From Cryptomeria japonica (Eukaryota > Streptophyta > Pinopsida > Cupressales > Cupressaceae), in the NCBI RefSeq assembly GCF_030272615.1, contig NC_081409.1:912174340-912238339 (forward strand): DNA of 64,000 nucleotides, in the 5' to 3' direction. Position 1 is the stretch's first letter; every line of letters begins with the position of its first letter. The notes under the pieces were generated by a model. It saw only the letters and a program-made list of their open reading frames with translations. It had not been told where the DNA came from and ran no database searches. Below, piece by piece: positions 11,392-21,626 of the stretch. A program made the translations under genes and the position numbers.

Positions 11392-13544
11392 GTATTTCGA
11401 ACTTTGTGCCCACATGTGATAGTTATCCTCTTTGATGGATGAGTCGGGTACATTGAACCTAGATGCCTTAGCTTGAAATGATGTGATTGGATTGGTGATT
11501 GGGCACCACCTCAACTAGTTGATTGTAACTCATCACAAGTTGTAAATGAATGAGGCATATCTCTTGATACTCAACATTATCCAAGCGCCTATAGTGAAGA
11601 ATGGGATGATGGTGGGAGATACTCCCAAATTGCATCATCTTCTTGACTTCTTGGATTTTCGGAGGAAATTCAAGATTGTGCAAAATTCCTTCCTTGAGTG
11701 TTTGATCTTCCTTGTATAGTATTATCCTCTTCATGCAGTGGAAATCCTTCATTACAAGCCTGGGGTTTTCTTGTTCTCTCGATCTCTTCTCCTTGCTTGT
11801 AGTGCTTTGTGTTTGATGACCCCATCAGCTACCTTGTATGAGCTTGAGAGTTGCAATGGCTTAGACCCTCCTCCATATGCTGAAGTCTTGAATGGTGTGA
11901 TCTTGATGTTGTAGGTGAGGTGTTGAGCCTTCATCTTGGAGCTGATCCTCATCACTTGTTGCTAAGTTCTTCCATAGCTTGAATCTCTTTCTCTAGCTTA
12001 CCTTAAGTATGTTGGGGTGTGAATGTTGTTCATCTTCACCTTACTGTCTTCTTGATATCTAATTCTTTAAGTTTGAACACTATTAACTGATCTCCTGCAT
12101 ATCCTCGCCTCCCTAAAGTGATGAAGTTCTTTCTTCCTTGCCCTCACAACCTGTAGAGTAAACACACCTTGATCAAGAAGAGAACAACATTATTCTTTAA
12201 ATCTGTAAATGAATTCCCTTCGTTTGATCCCTAAATTTTCATACCGCAAGACCTGATTCACTAGTGTTCTAAAGCTAGGTGTGTCACACTTTCAGTCTGA
12301 GAGCTCATTTTCAGGTCTGATTCTGATTTGAAATGTTTCAAGGTCTGATTTGATAGGTTTTAGATCTGAGACGTGCCTGATCAGCATTGGCTTGGGAAGT
12401 AACCTCTCAGGAAATTTGGGCTTTTCAATACCCACTGACAATCAGCATGAGCACGTCAGATTTTTCAGGTGGCAAAGAAATGCTCTCAAAGCCTGATTGG
12501 GCTTTGGAGGTGGCATTGACAGTGGCAAGCCGGACGATCAAGGGGGCATTGACTATGCCTTAGTCACATTTTGGGCCTTCAAGTGAAAGTAAAGACTTCC
12601 AACCTCTACCAGATCATACTTTCACTTCATTGATGATTCATTTGATCTCTCTTTGTCTTGCTTGACTCATTGAATTGATCTTTCCTCCACCAGTAACATG
12701 ATTTTTGACTTAGACATTTTCATCCAACCTTGGGCAGAGTTCTTAGCATGCACTGACAGTCATCCAAGGAATTTAGGCCTTTGGAGGTAGCATTGACTGA
12801 GAGCTAAGAAAGTTTGGACTTTTGGTACCCCACTGACTGGAAAAGTTCGAACTTTCTGGGGGTCACTGACTAAGAAAGTTCAGACTTCCAAGGGGTCATC
12901 GACTGAGTCTCCAAAGTTGTTGATCTTCCTTAATCTTCATTTCATGCTTAATGCCTTGGATTGATCTCCCTTCATCAATTACTTGATCATAAACTTGAAC
13001 ATCATCTTCCACCCTCAGGCGACGGATTTCACCTGGATTAACTTACCTTCAGATGAGGTCGTGGATTAGACAGCGCACTGACTGAGAAAGGTTGGACTTT
13101 TGGTTGGGCACTGACTGTGCTCAAAAGTTGCTAGCCTCACTTACTCAATCGCTTCCACTTCATCAAATGTGAAGCATTCATCTTCAAAATGTTCAGTGCG
13201 CCTAGCAAAAGCATCCTCATCTAGATCAGACTTTGGGGAGGTCACCGACTAAGCAATGAAGAGATTGGACTTTGGAGGAGGCACTGACTAGAAAAGTTTG
13301 GTCTTTTGCGGGATCACTGACTGACAGCTAAGAAAGTTCAAACTTTCTTGGGATCACTACCTGACAGCTAAGGCCATGCGGGGGGTTATGGGGGGTCACT
13401 AATTATGACTTAGCTTAGCCAAATTAGGAGCAAAAGCACTCACATTGCCAACTCAAAGGGCCCTTAGTAATTATTAAAGCCTTCTCAGGGAGTTTAAGCC
13501 TTTACCTCTCATCAATCATCTCACCCCTCACGACTCAACACTTA
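11392..13544 (-). mobile_element. Left (distal) part of unit U2
   Basis: C1 interrupts a minus-strand unit whose start module lies at 40068-40331. The rest of that unit must continue here, because C1 is flanked by ACTTA at 13540-13544 and 40068-40072. From about 12400 to 13400 are repeats of GACTGAGAAAGTTCGGACTT and GGGGTCACTGACT type. Between 11392 and 12400 I see only broken minus-strand reading frames of unknown origin. The left limit of U2 is uncertain because L1 abuts it. Confidence 0.55.
12400..13400. repeat. CACTGACTGA / AAAGTTCGGACTTT tandem block
   Basis: A degenerate repeat combines a CACTGACT(GA) box with an AAAGTT(C/T)GGACTTT box and a G-rich linker. Spacing is irregular, mostly 40-80 bp. 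It occupies the same relative position in U2 as the palindrome ladder in F and the GGCGGACTTT block in U1. Confidence 0.75.
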
Positions 13545-16061
13545 TGTTGGCATTGTGTTGTCATTAATGTCAACCGGTATAGGATGACTACCGGTATAAG
13601 AGATGTATGTGCAACACTGTCATGGATGAGTACAGGATGAGATATCTTTGATATCACCTTGTGTTGCAGAACACCGGTAAGTAAGGGAGAGAGGTCATTC
13701 AAATGAATGACCACTGGAGTCACCGATAAACAAGTCAGTGTTTAACCTGTGTGGATGAAATGGACAGGTTACCGGTACAGTCTGTCACTGGTAAGGAGGG
13801 TATGTCAACTGGTAAGTGATGTGTTGACAGTGAGTAGCTTCCAACCGGCAAGCTTATGACCAGTGTACAAGCAGGATGAGCAAGGTGCTTGAGTTATTGT
13901 TTGTGATGAAGAGGCAGAATGTTACCTGAATCACATCAACACAGGAGAAGGAGGATGTACAGGTCACCGTTATGTTGTGTGGATGCAGAATAGCAGGACT
14001 CCCACCGGATAAAGATGTAGTCACCATGTGAAGAGATGACTGACAGTGAATGTGCCCACACCGGATCACATGTGCCTGTTTGAAGATATGTTGCACAAAC
14101 AGGGAAGCCACATGAGCGCATTGCAGGATGCAAATGACAAGGATTCAATACCACCGATAAGTGGAGCCTATCTCCTATTATGCATAATGTGCATCATAAT
14201 TCTGTGAGATAAGGAAGAAGAGGTAAAGGCAGGTGTTTGAAGGCTCACACCGGATCTACGATGAATCAAAAGAATGCCTCAAGTGCATGAGATCAGGGAT
14301 ATGCACTGGACCCGCAGAGAAGGCATGTTGAGTTGTCAGTACAAATGAAGAGTGACGGGTTTGTCACTTTGACAAACCGATTGAGATATGGTCTGGGCTG
14401 ATGAAGAAGGCAAAGTGGAGCTGCTGCAGAGAGTGTATGCAGTCGGTATTTAGATGCCTTAGATGGAATCAGTTGAAGGTTGATGACATGATGTCATCAG
14501 CATGGCTACCGGTAAGTATGAGAACCGGTAAGGAAGCAAAGAGGCTAAGTGATGTGCTCCTACCTAATGAGAATGTGCATGCTATGGATAGACATGTCTG
14601 GCAACCGGTTAAGGTGTTCCACCGGCAGATCAGCAAAGTGCAGACATGAAGGGTTACCGGTAAAGTGTGAGATACTGGCAAGGTTAGTGAACTGGCAGAA
14701 AGGAAGGACCGTTTGTGTGTTGATTGTCGGTGACCGAGTCTAGCCAACACAAAGATCTTTCCTGAAGTGGATATCGACATAGATGCCACATGGAGTTGAA
14801 GTGGCAAGCTCACAGAGGTCGATGAAGTGCCGTGTAGAGATAGGTGTTTCTACAGGTGTGCATTTAATATGGAGCCCGTGATTTGTGGATCGCATCAGAA
14901 GAGTGCGGCTCGAGGAAGAGTGAACGACAGAGAAAGATCAGGGAGTTGTTGGCACCTGAACCGAAGCAAGAAAAATCAGATTGCAGGAGGACCTCGAGAA
15001 GAAAACCGCTGAGATATTTATGGCGTTTTGACAAATACAGGTCAATATACAAGACCATGTTTGCTAAGTTTAGAAAATGTGTATTGGAAGACACGTTAAT
15101 GGCGGTGATGTGCAGACAGCTGTCTCGGAGATCAGATCGAATGAGATCTAATTCGATTTGGTTTGCCTCAGGGTCGAAGAAGAAACCCTAACCGCCTAAA
15201 ATTTGAATTGGCTTTTGGCGGGAAAACCAGGTTATAAATATGCAAGCCAAAAATCGTTGAAGGTTGCCGCTGGATGAGGGAGTGTTGCTGCATATAAGGA
15301 GAAATCAATCAAGTGCTCATCAAAGAAGAAGAAGAAGAGACTGAGTGTGAGGAAGGACCGGGTTGAAGTGTTCAACCGGCAACAGAGGTCAAACCGATAG
15401 AGAAGTAGAGAAGACTGCAAAAAAGGCAGCTATAGAACCGGCAGAAGATATTACCGGTGGAGAGCCGCAGTGTTGTCGAGAGAAGAGAAAACCGACAGAG
15501 AGCAGAACTAGCAAATTTTTTGAACCAGCAGAGAGTAGAACCGACAGAGAGAGAGAACCGGCAGTGAACTGGACAAGAGATCCAGCAGAGAGATTTGAGG
15601 AAGAGTTACAAAATCCATTTGTAACAAGGCTATTAACTTGTAAATGAATATGTTTTGTATTCACTGAGTTGGAGCTCAGTGCAGGGGTTGTAGCTCCTTG
15701 GGTTGGTGCCCTAAATCAGGGGTTGGTGCTCCTTGGGTTGGTGCCCTAAAATCAGGGGTTGGTGCTCCTTGGGTTGGTGCCCTAAACATTGTAATCAGAG
15801 ATTTATTGTGAGGGTGGATTGGAGCAATAGTCTCCAGCAGCATTTCTCACCGAGGTTTTTCCCATCTTGGGTTTTCCTCATATATGATGGTGTTATGTGA
15901 TGTTCTTCTTGTGTGAATGCATTTGTGTTTAGTCTCCTCACTAACCGGTAAGCCTGCATTGAGTTAGATTTGGTAACCAGTATACACACATAGGAAAGTT
16001 AAAGAGAAAAGATTGAGAACCACTGATTCACCCCCCTCTCAGTGGTGCATTGTGTCTAACA
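13545..16061 (+). repeat. C1 5' LTR (2517 bp)
   Basis: Begins TGTTGGCATTGTG and ends TGTGTCTAACA. ACCGGT and ACCGGC hexamers recur throughout. A TATA-like GGTTATAAATATGC lies at about 15230. Near the end are 3.5 copies of a 35-bp repeat, roughly CAGGGGTTGGTGCTCCTTGG plus GTTGGTGCCCTAAA (15667-15787). A terminal hairpin CCACTGA...TCAGTGG surrounds a C-run at about 16020-16045, a feature often seen at copia LTR ends. Confidence 0.9.
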
Positions 16062-16063
16062 AT

Positions 16064-16075
16064 TGGTATTAGAGC
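16064..16075 (+). other. C1 primer binding site
   Basis: TGGTATTAGAGC starts two bases after the LTR end. It is one mismatch from TGGTATCAGAGC, the complement of the initiator methionine tRNA 3' end. Confidence 0.85.
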
Positions 16076-16125
16076 GTAGGTGCCCAGTCAAACGAGCTTT
16101 CTCTAGCTTGGGTAGATTCTGGCTT

Positions 16126-16156
16126 ATGGACACAATGGTTTGTTTAGTGTCAATCC
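16126..16156 (+). pseudogene. Start of the C1 gag, cut off by unit F
   Basis: An ATG at 16126 opens a frame of ten codons up to the target duplication AATCC (16152-16156). The frame resumes at 31075 with a PTPIFDGSNYSIW-type copia Gag N-terminus. The position just downstream of the primer site suits a Gag start. Confidence 0.75.
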
Positions 16157-16203
16157 TGTTGTGACCATTTCACACATCGCCCCATTAAAATGGGGACCCC
16201 CTC
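16157..16203 (+). promoter_or_regulatory. 5'-terminal module of unit F: two inverted repeats
   Basis: TGTGA/TCACA is the first pair and CCCCATT/AATGGGG the second, ending in GGGGACCC. The module is nearly unchanged at 2230, 40331 and 60092 (all minus strand). It is probably an end recognised by integrase or a structured RNA, but this is inferred from conservation only. Confidence 0.6.
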
Positions 16204-16552
16204 TTTTTGCTTTTGTTTTGCCTGTTCTTCTCTCTGCTTTTAGGGTTTTGAGTGAGTGAGTGAGTTGTTTGGGCTAGGGCTAAGCCTTAGGGGTTTCTTT
16301 TGGATATTTTCAAGCCGAGTCTAGTCAAATTTTGAAAGTTATTACGCATCCTCCCGAAGATTGAGGTTTTTGAAGTAGGGTAAGCCTGTCAGGAAGGTCA
16401 GGTATGTCTCAGGTTAGGTCTAGTCAGGGTTCTTTTGGGAAAATTCAAATTTTGTGTAAGTGTTAGCATTTTGAAGATGGAATTTGTATATTCTTGCCTA
16501 GGTAAGTTTTGATCAAATTTTGGAGGCGAGATGATGCCTGAAACAGAGAAAT

Positions 16553-18545
16553 CGCTCCTGTCCTTCACTGGAGGCTCAGGGCGAATTTCATTCTAAGTGC
16601 AATTTCTTGTTTTGGGAAGGCTTGCTAACTGGTTCCCGGCCTTAAAGATGACCTAATTATGCCTTGTGAAATGATTGAAGATCTAAATTGTGGATATTTT
16701 AGCTTAGAAAGGTGAAATCGCTCCTGTCCCTCTCCCAGGGACCAAGGCGAAAATGTTTTTTAGTGCATTTTGGTCTCTGACTTTTTTAATTTGTTTTGTG
16801 CAGGGTCTACAGGGGAGATAATTGAACATGACTTGATGATTTTAAGGATTTTGGAGATTTGAAAATGATAAAATTTGAAGGTTTAGGAAGAATTCGCCCC
16901 TGTCCTTCCCTGACGGACCAGAGCGATTTTCTTTATACATACCTTTTTGGACCTTTCTCAGACTTGAGCTCTCGTTCATGGCTTGTAAGAGGATGATATC
17001 TTCCCCAGCAAAGGATTTTCGAGATGAAAAGTGAAACGATTTGGCCTAGAGGGCAAAATTCGCCCCTGTCCCTCACTGAAGGACGGGAGAGATAATTGAA
17101 CATGACTTGATGATTTTAAGGATTTTGGAGATTTGAAAATGATAAAATTTGAAGGTTTAGGAAGAATTCGCCCTTGTCCTTCCTTGAAGGACCAGAGCGA
17201 TTTTCTTTATACACACCTTTTTGGACCTTTCTCGGACTTGAGCTCTCATTCATGGCTTGTAAGAGGATGATATCTTCCCCAGCAAAGGATTTTCGAGATG
17301 AAAAGTGAAACGATTTGGCCTAGAGGGCAAAATTCGCCCTTGTCCCTCACTGAAGGACCGGAGCTTGACTTTCAAAATTTGCATTATCCTTGCAAGATTA
17401 AAGTGATTTTACGATTTGAAGAGGCCAAGGGAGGTGTGTTCTATCCGTTGAATATAACTTGAGTGGGCCACAAAGGAGGGAATCAACCCAAAAGACAACA
17501 ATCGCTCCTGTACCTCACCAAAGAACCAGAGCGATTTTCTAACAAGGCAAATCTCTTGAAAAGGTAAGACAAGTTTCGTATTTGAAATGAATGAAAGAGG
17601 GCGTAATTGGTCCATTGAAGATAATTTCGAAGGCTAGCAAAGCACAGGTAAGTTCATAATTGCAAAATCGCTCCTGTCCCTCTCCAAGGGACCAGGGCGA
17701 AAAACCTAAAGGACTATCTTTTCTCTCCAAATTGGGACGAACCTAGGCCAAGGCACAAGTTTGGAATGATACTTGAAGTGCTTTGGGGTGAAATGGAGTT
17801 GCAAGGACCACAAACTTCTACGATAATTGGCTAAAGCGCTCCTGTCCTTCACTGGAGGACCAGGGCGAAATCTCCAAATAGGCCTATTTGCCTAATATTT
17901 TGAAATGCTATGTCTTGTTTCCAGGACTCAAGAAGGAGTGAGGAATGATGTTTTATGCCTTGAGGGTAATTGGAGGTTGATGAGGTCAAGAGTTTGTGTA
18001 ATGAACTAGAAGGCGCTCCTGTCCTTCACTGAAGGACCAGGGCGATTTTTATAAAACCAATAATTTCCCTCCAAAACCACGCCAAGACAAGGTGATGCAA
18101 GATGAGAAATGTCTTTTAAAAAATGGTGAACAAGGAATTGCTTCCAAAAAATCGACAATCCTAGGCTCAAGGACAAAAATCGCTCCTGTCCTTCACTGGA
18201 GGACCAGGGCGAAAATCTTGGGAGAGTCTATTTTGCCTTGAAGAAACGAGTTAAGCATGCATAGAATGGGCGAAGGAGATCGTTGCTTACCCCATAACAT
18301 GAACTGGCAATTTGGAAGATAAAGATCAAGGACAAAAGACAAAAATCGCTCCTGTCCCTTACCAAGGGACCAGGGCGAAAATGTCCTAAGGTACGCTCCT
18401 CCTAAGGATCGAGTAAATTAAACTCAAAGTTCCGAATAAAGATCCCATTTTGGACGCCAAGGAGGAGATTTTGAATGTGAAAGCAAGGAATGCGAGGCTT
18501 AAAATGAAAGAGCGCTCCTGTCCCTCTCCAAGGGACCAGAGCGAG
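16553..18545 (+). repeat. Ladder of 13 palindromes at about 166-bp spacing
   Basis: Each core is about 31 bp, CGCTCCTGTCC(C/T)TC then ACTG then GAAGGACCAGGGCGA, and is nearly self-complementary. Cores begin at 16553, 16719, 16895, 17061, 17169, 17335, 17503, 17669, 17837, 18014, 18181, 18347 and 18513. Steps are 166-168 bp except two of 176-177 and one of 108, which falls at a 274-bp duplication. The spacers differ in sequence but keep their length. The same core and the same 166-bp step occur in unit M at 59233-59660. Confidence 0.9.
16817..17361 (+). repeat. 274-bp direct tandem duplication in the palindrome ladder
   Basis: The stretch beginning GATAATTGAACATGACTTGA at 16817 is repeated almost unchanged from 17091. 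The copies carry palindromes 3-4 and 5-6. High identity implies that the duplication is much younger than the array. Confidence 0.9.
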
Positions 18546-18890
18546 GTTATTAACATTCATTGTTTCACCATGCTTGGGCGCCAATATCCTCCCAATCGCA
18601 TTAGATGCCAAATTCGCTAAAAACTTCAAAATATTTTAAAAATTTTAATTAAATTGGCATTTAATAAAAGCGCATAGCATTTAATAATTAATTTTAAGCC
18701 TTGGAAAATCGTTTTTGTTATTAATTGAGGCATTCGAAATTAATTATTATTAAATTAAAATTTAAAAGGAGAGCGCTTGAGGTATCATTTTCATTGCTTA
18801 ATTAAGTCAGCCTTCTTCTTTTATTAATTTTTGTTTATTTTGGCCTATTTTTACCAAGTTGGCCTATGGGAAAATGAAGTGGTGAGCGCC

Positions 18891-18900
18891 TATATAATAG
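18891..18900 (+). promoter_or_regulatory. TATA box upstream of the F ORF
   Basis: TATATAATAG, followed by a leader of about 430 bp to the ORF start at 19352. The homologous minus-strand box in unit M (about 56391-56397) sits at the same distance from its ATG GCG ACT start. Confidence 0.6.
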
Positions 18901-19351
18901 GGGTGTGTTGAGCGATTTTAATCAATCATTCATTCATTGTATCAAGTGCGATTTGGAGAAGCAAGGAAGAAGTGCGAAATCTGGTCTAGTTGGAGCGAAC
19001 TTTGTTGGAGGCTAGAGGTGGTGAAATTGATGCTCGTGAGGACTAGAGGAAGTACATTTTGCTAAAGGGAGGACTTCGATATATCTTTCGCCTAGCAAAT
19101 TCTCCTATTTTTGCATCATTTCTTAGAATTAATTCTCAAAGTGGAGGTATGGCGTGCTCATCCTTGTCCCAATGTTGAAGTTTTGAATTTTGAACTTCAA
19201 GTTTTTTTGAAATTGCATAGTTAATTAGGAAATGATAACTCAAAGATTTATCATGAAGTTTCCTAATTAAAAGCTTAAATCTTCCTTTCTAATCTATATT
19301 TCTACATTGAAAAATATATTGCTCATTATGAAATGTTGTGTAGGTGTCAGG

Positions 19352-20246
19352 ATGGCGACCCCAAAGGCAGGAGCATCCACTAGTCGTCCAACTCTCATGC
19401 AGGAACATCAGAGGAATGAAGAATTGGAGACCAAGATCGTGTCAAAGTGGAGCAACATTGGAGATACCAACTTGGGAAACTTCAGTGTGAAGAAGTTTCG
19501 AGAGGTCCCTTACATTGGAAAGCCATCACCTGTCGCAAAGAGAACAATTGAAAGTGGCATCATCAAGGCGGCCGGTTTCCCTCCAGCAGTCCAGTGCCAT
19601 GAGCTGATGATCGAGTGTGCCCGCCATTATGACCCACAATCAAGATCAATCATGTCCAAGGAAGGGAACACTTTGGCTTACCTTTCAGAAGAGGCCATAA
19701 GTGAGGCTCTCCATCTTCCCGAACATAAAGATATGATTTACAAAATCTTAGAAGGAGCTAGGTCCATGTATGAAGATGATCCAGACACTTGCTTGAGCAT
19801 CATCAATAAGAATTGGTTACTCAAAAGTCGTCCTCGCCTGAGCAAGATTCCCAACACACCACATAGGATCGACTTCCAAGAGGAGTACAGAGATTTGATA
19901 ACTTTGCTCAATCGAGTTACAGGGGCACCTCAAGCCTTCTATTTTGAGAAGTGGATGTTCTACTTCATCCAAGTGATAGTTCAAGGAAAAGGAACAATTC
20001 ATTGGGCTAGAATTATTAGCCATTGCTTGGACGTGCAGTTGAGAAGACTAAAGGCTACCAAGTCATTCCACATAAGCTCGTACATCATATATGCCTTGAT
20101 TAGGAGTTTCGAATATGCGGGACTACCTCACAGAGGAGTGATCGGAAGAGCGCTCGGGGAAGTCAGAGTTTGTGAATCTTACGTTCATTTGCATCACCCA
20201 CCAGGAAGTGACTACAAGATAGTCAATGATACCTTCACAATGAACA
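19352..20246 (+). pseudogene. F-unit ORF, 5' part (codons 1-299), split by a Ty3 element
   Basis: The chosen start is ATG at 19352 (MATPK...), because unit M has the same MATP start at the homologous place. An upstream in-frame ATG at 19307 is possible. The frame is open to the Ty3 insertion at 20246 and continues at 27674. The two parts together give exactly 1087 codons including stop, so the ORF was intact at insertion. Visible blocks are a GFPPAVQCHELMIECARHY segment (about 85-105), NRVTGAPQAFYFEKWMFYFI (about 200-220), and WARIISHCLDVQLRRL with a following SSYIIYAL. The layout vaguely recalls the putative plant transposon protein and plant mobile domain families, but I do not recognise it with certainty. 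No catalytic motif is evident. Confidence 0.75.
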
Positions 20247-21578
20247 TGTCATGTCCCCTCTTTAGTATGACATGACACTTTACGTGGATTTGCCTATTCC
20301 AGACTCTCGTAGCCAGATGGTTGTGATGAGAGAGTCATTTTGGCGTTTATTTGGTGATTGGATGGCTCATTATGCTCTTGGAGACATTATATTTATTATA
20401 TTTTATTATTATTACTTTTTATTTGGGGCCAAAATGTTATTGAGGTGCACTTTTTATTTTATGAAGTTACTTTTTATCTAAAAAGTGCAATGAGGTTTTA
20501 AAAGACTATTATGGATACTTCTAGAAAGCTAAGAGGCTTCTATAAGATTCTATTATGGATACTTCTAGAAAGACTAAGAGGCTTCTAGAAGATTCTATTA
20601 TGGATACTTCTAGAAAGTTATGGATACTTCTAGAGGAAGATTCTAAAAGTGTATAAATAGACCCCATGGGTCTCTCATTTGGCATCGAAGTCTATTTTCT
20701 CTAGTGCATCTACTTGAGCATTTGTGGAGCTTGAAGGTCTGCAAATATCATTGATCTTTGGGAACGATAACTCCCTTAGATTAGCATAACTGAGGAAGTG
20801 AAATATCTTCTGAAGGGTTGCGTTATTGGAGATGGTACTCAGCCATTTCATGTTGGATTTCAATTGAAGGTTGATTTGAGGGCTTGTATTTGGTGAATAA
20901 GGGTTTTGAATTCATCCCAGCTCAAAATTTGGTACTACAGCCGCACAGTACGACCCAGGTACGGCCTACAGCAGGGACAGTACGGTAGTGATAGCAGGGC
21001 ATTCTTGGGACAGTCCAGTCCTCCTTTCATCAGCATTTCATAATCGGAGTTCAAGGAGCGATTTTCAGGTTCCATTGCATGGTTTTGTTGTCAATTTTTA
21101 TGATAGAAGTGCACAGTTGTAACAGTCATATATGTATTCAGAAAACAGTCCATTGTAATCAGACATTGCTATCTTGTAGTTGGATTGATATAGTAGAGAA
21201 GGTGCATTGCAAGGTCATTGTTCATGTGTGATAGTTTATAAATTCTCTTGTCATAAATTCAGTGCTCATGTGTAAGAGTTTGTAACAGTCATACATTTTT
21301 AGAAAATTAGTCTACTGAACAATGCAATCAGAATTTGGGAAATTCATGACATATTAGCATTGAAGTCCTTGCATGAATATTTAGAGTTTCATTATTGTTC
21401 ATTGTGTTACATTTCAATATTGGTATTGTTATCTCAATTGTACTTGATGCTCAAAACAACTATCATATTGAAACACTACATCACAAACAAAACAATTCAG
21501 TGCATGCCAAGTGTTTGACAAATTGTCTCAGTTCAGATTTGGGGTTTATTACTGGCCTTTATAGTAAGGGTCATTACA
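20247..21578 (+). repeat. Ty3 5' LTR (1332 bp)
   Basis: Starts TGTCATGTCCCC and ends GGTCATTACA. It carries three copies of a 44-bp repeat containing CTATTATGGATACTTCTAGA (about 20505-20620), whereas the 3' LTR has two. TATA-like GTATAAATAGACC lies at about 20650. Confidence 0.95.
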
Positions 21579-21579
21579 G

Positions 21580-21591
21580 TGGTATCAGAGC
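21580..21591 (+). other. Ty3 primer binding site
   Basis: TGGTATCAGAGC, an exact complement of the initiator methionine tRNA 3' end, one base after the LTR. Confidence 0.95.
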
Positions 21592-21626
21592 GGTGTTCTT
21601 GCCATCCTGTTGGGTAAGAAACATTT

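Noticed and set aside
14401-15664. Open frames on both strands in the C1 LTR
   Set aside because: Frames of 60-114 codons in an LTR, not conserved as proteins between the two C1 LTRs, which show shifts.
16553-18545. CRISPR-like array (regular repeats and unique spacers)
   Set aside because: The repeats are degenerate, spacers are about 135 bp, the genome is plant nuclear, and no cas gene is present.
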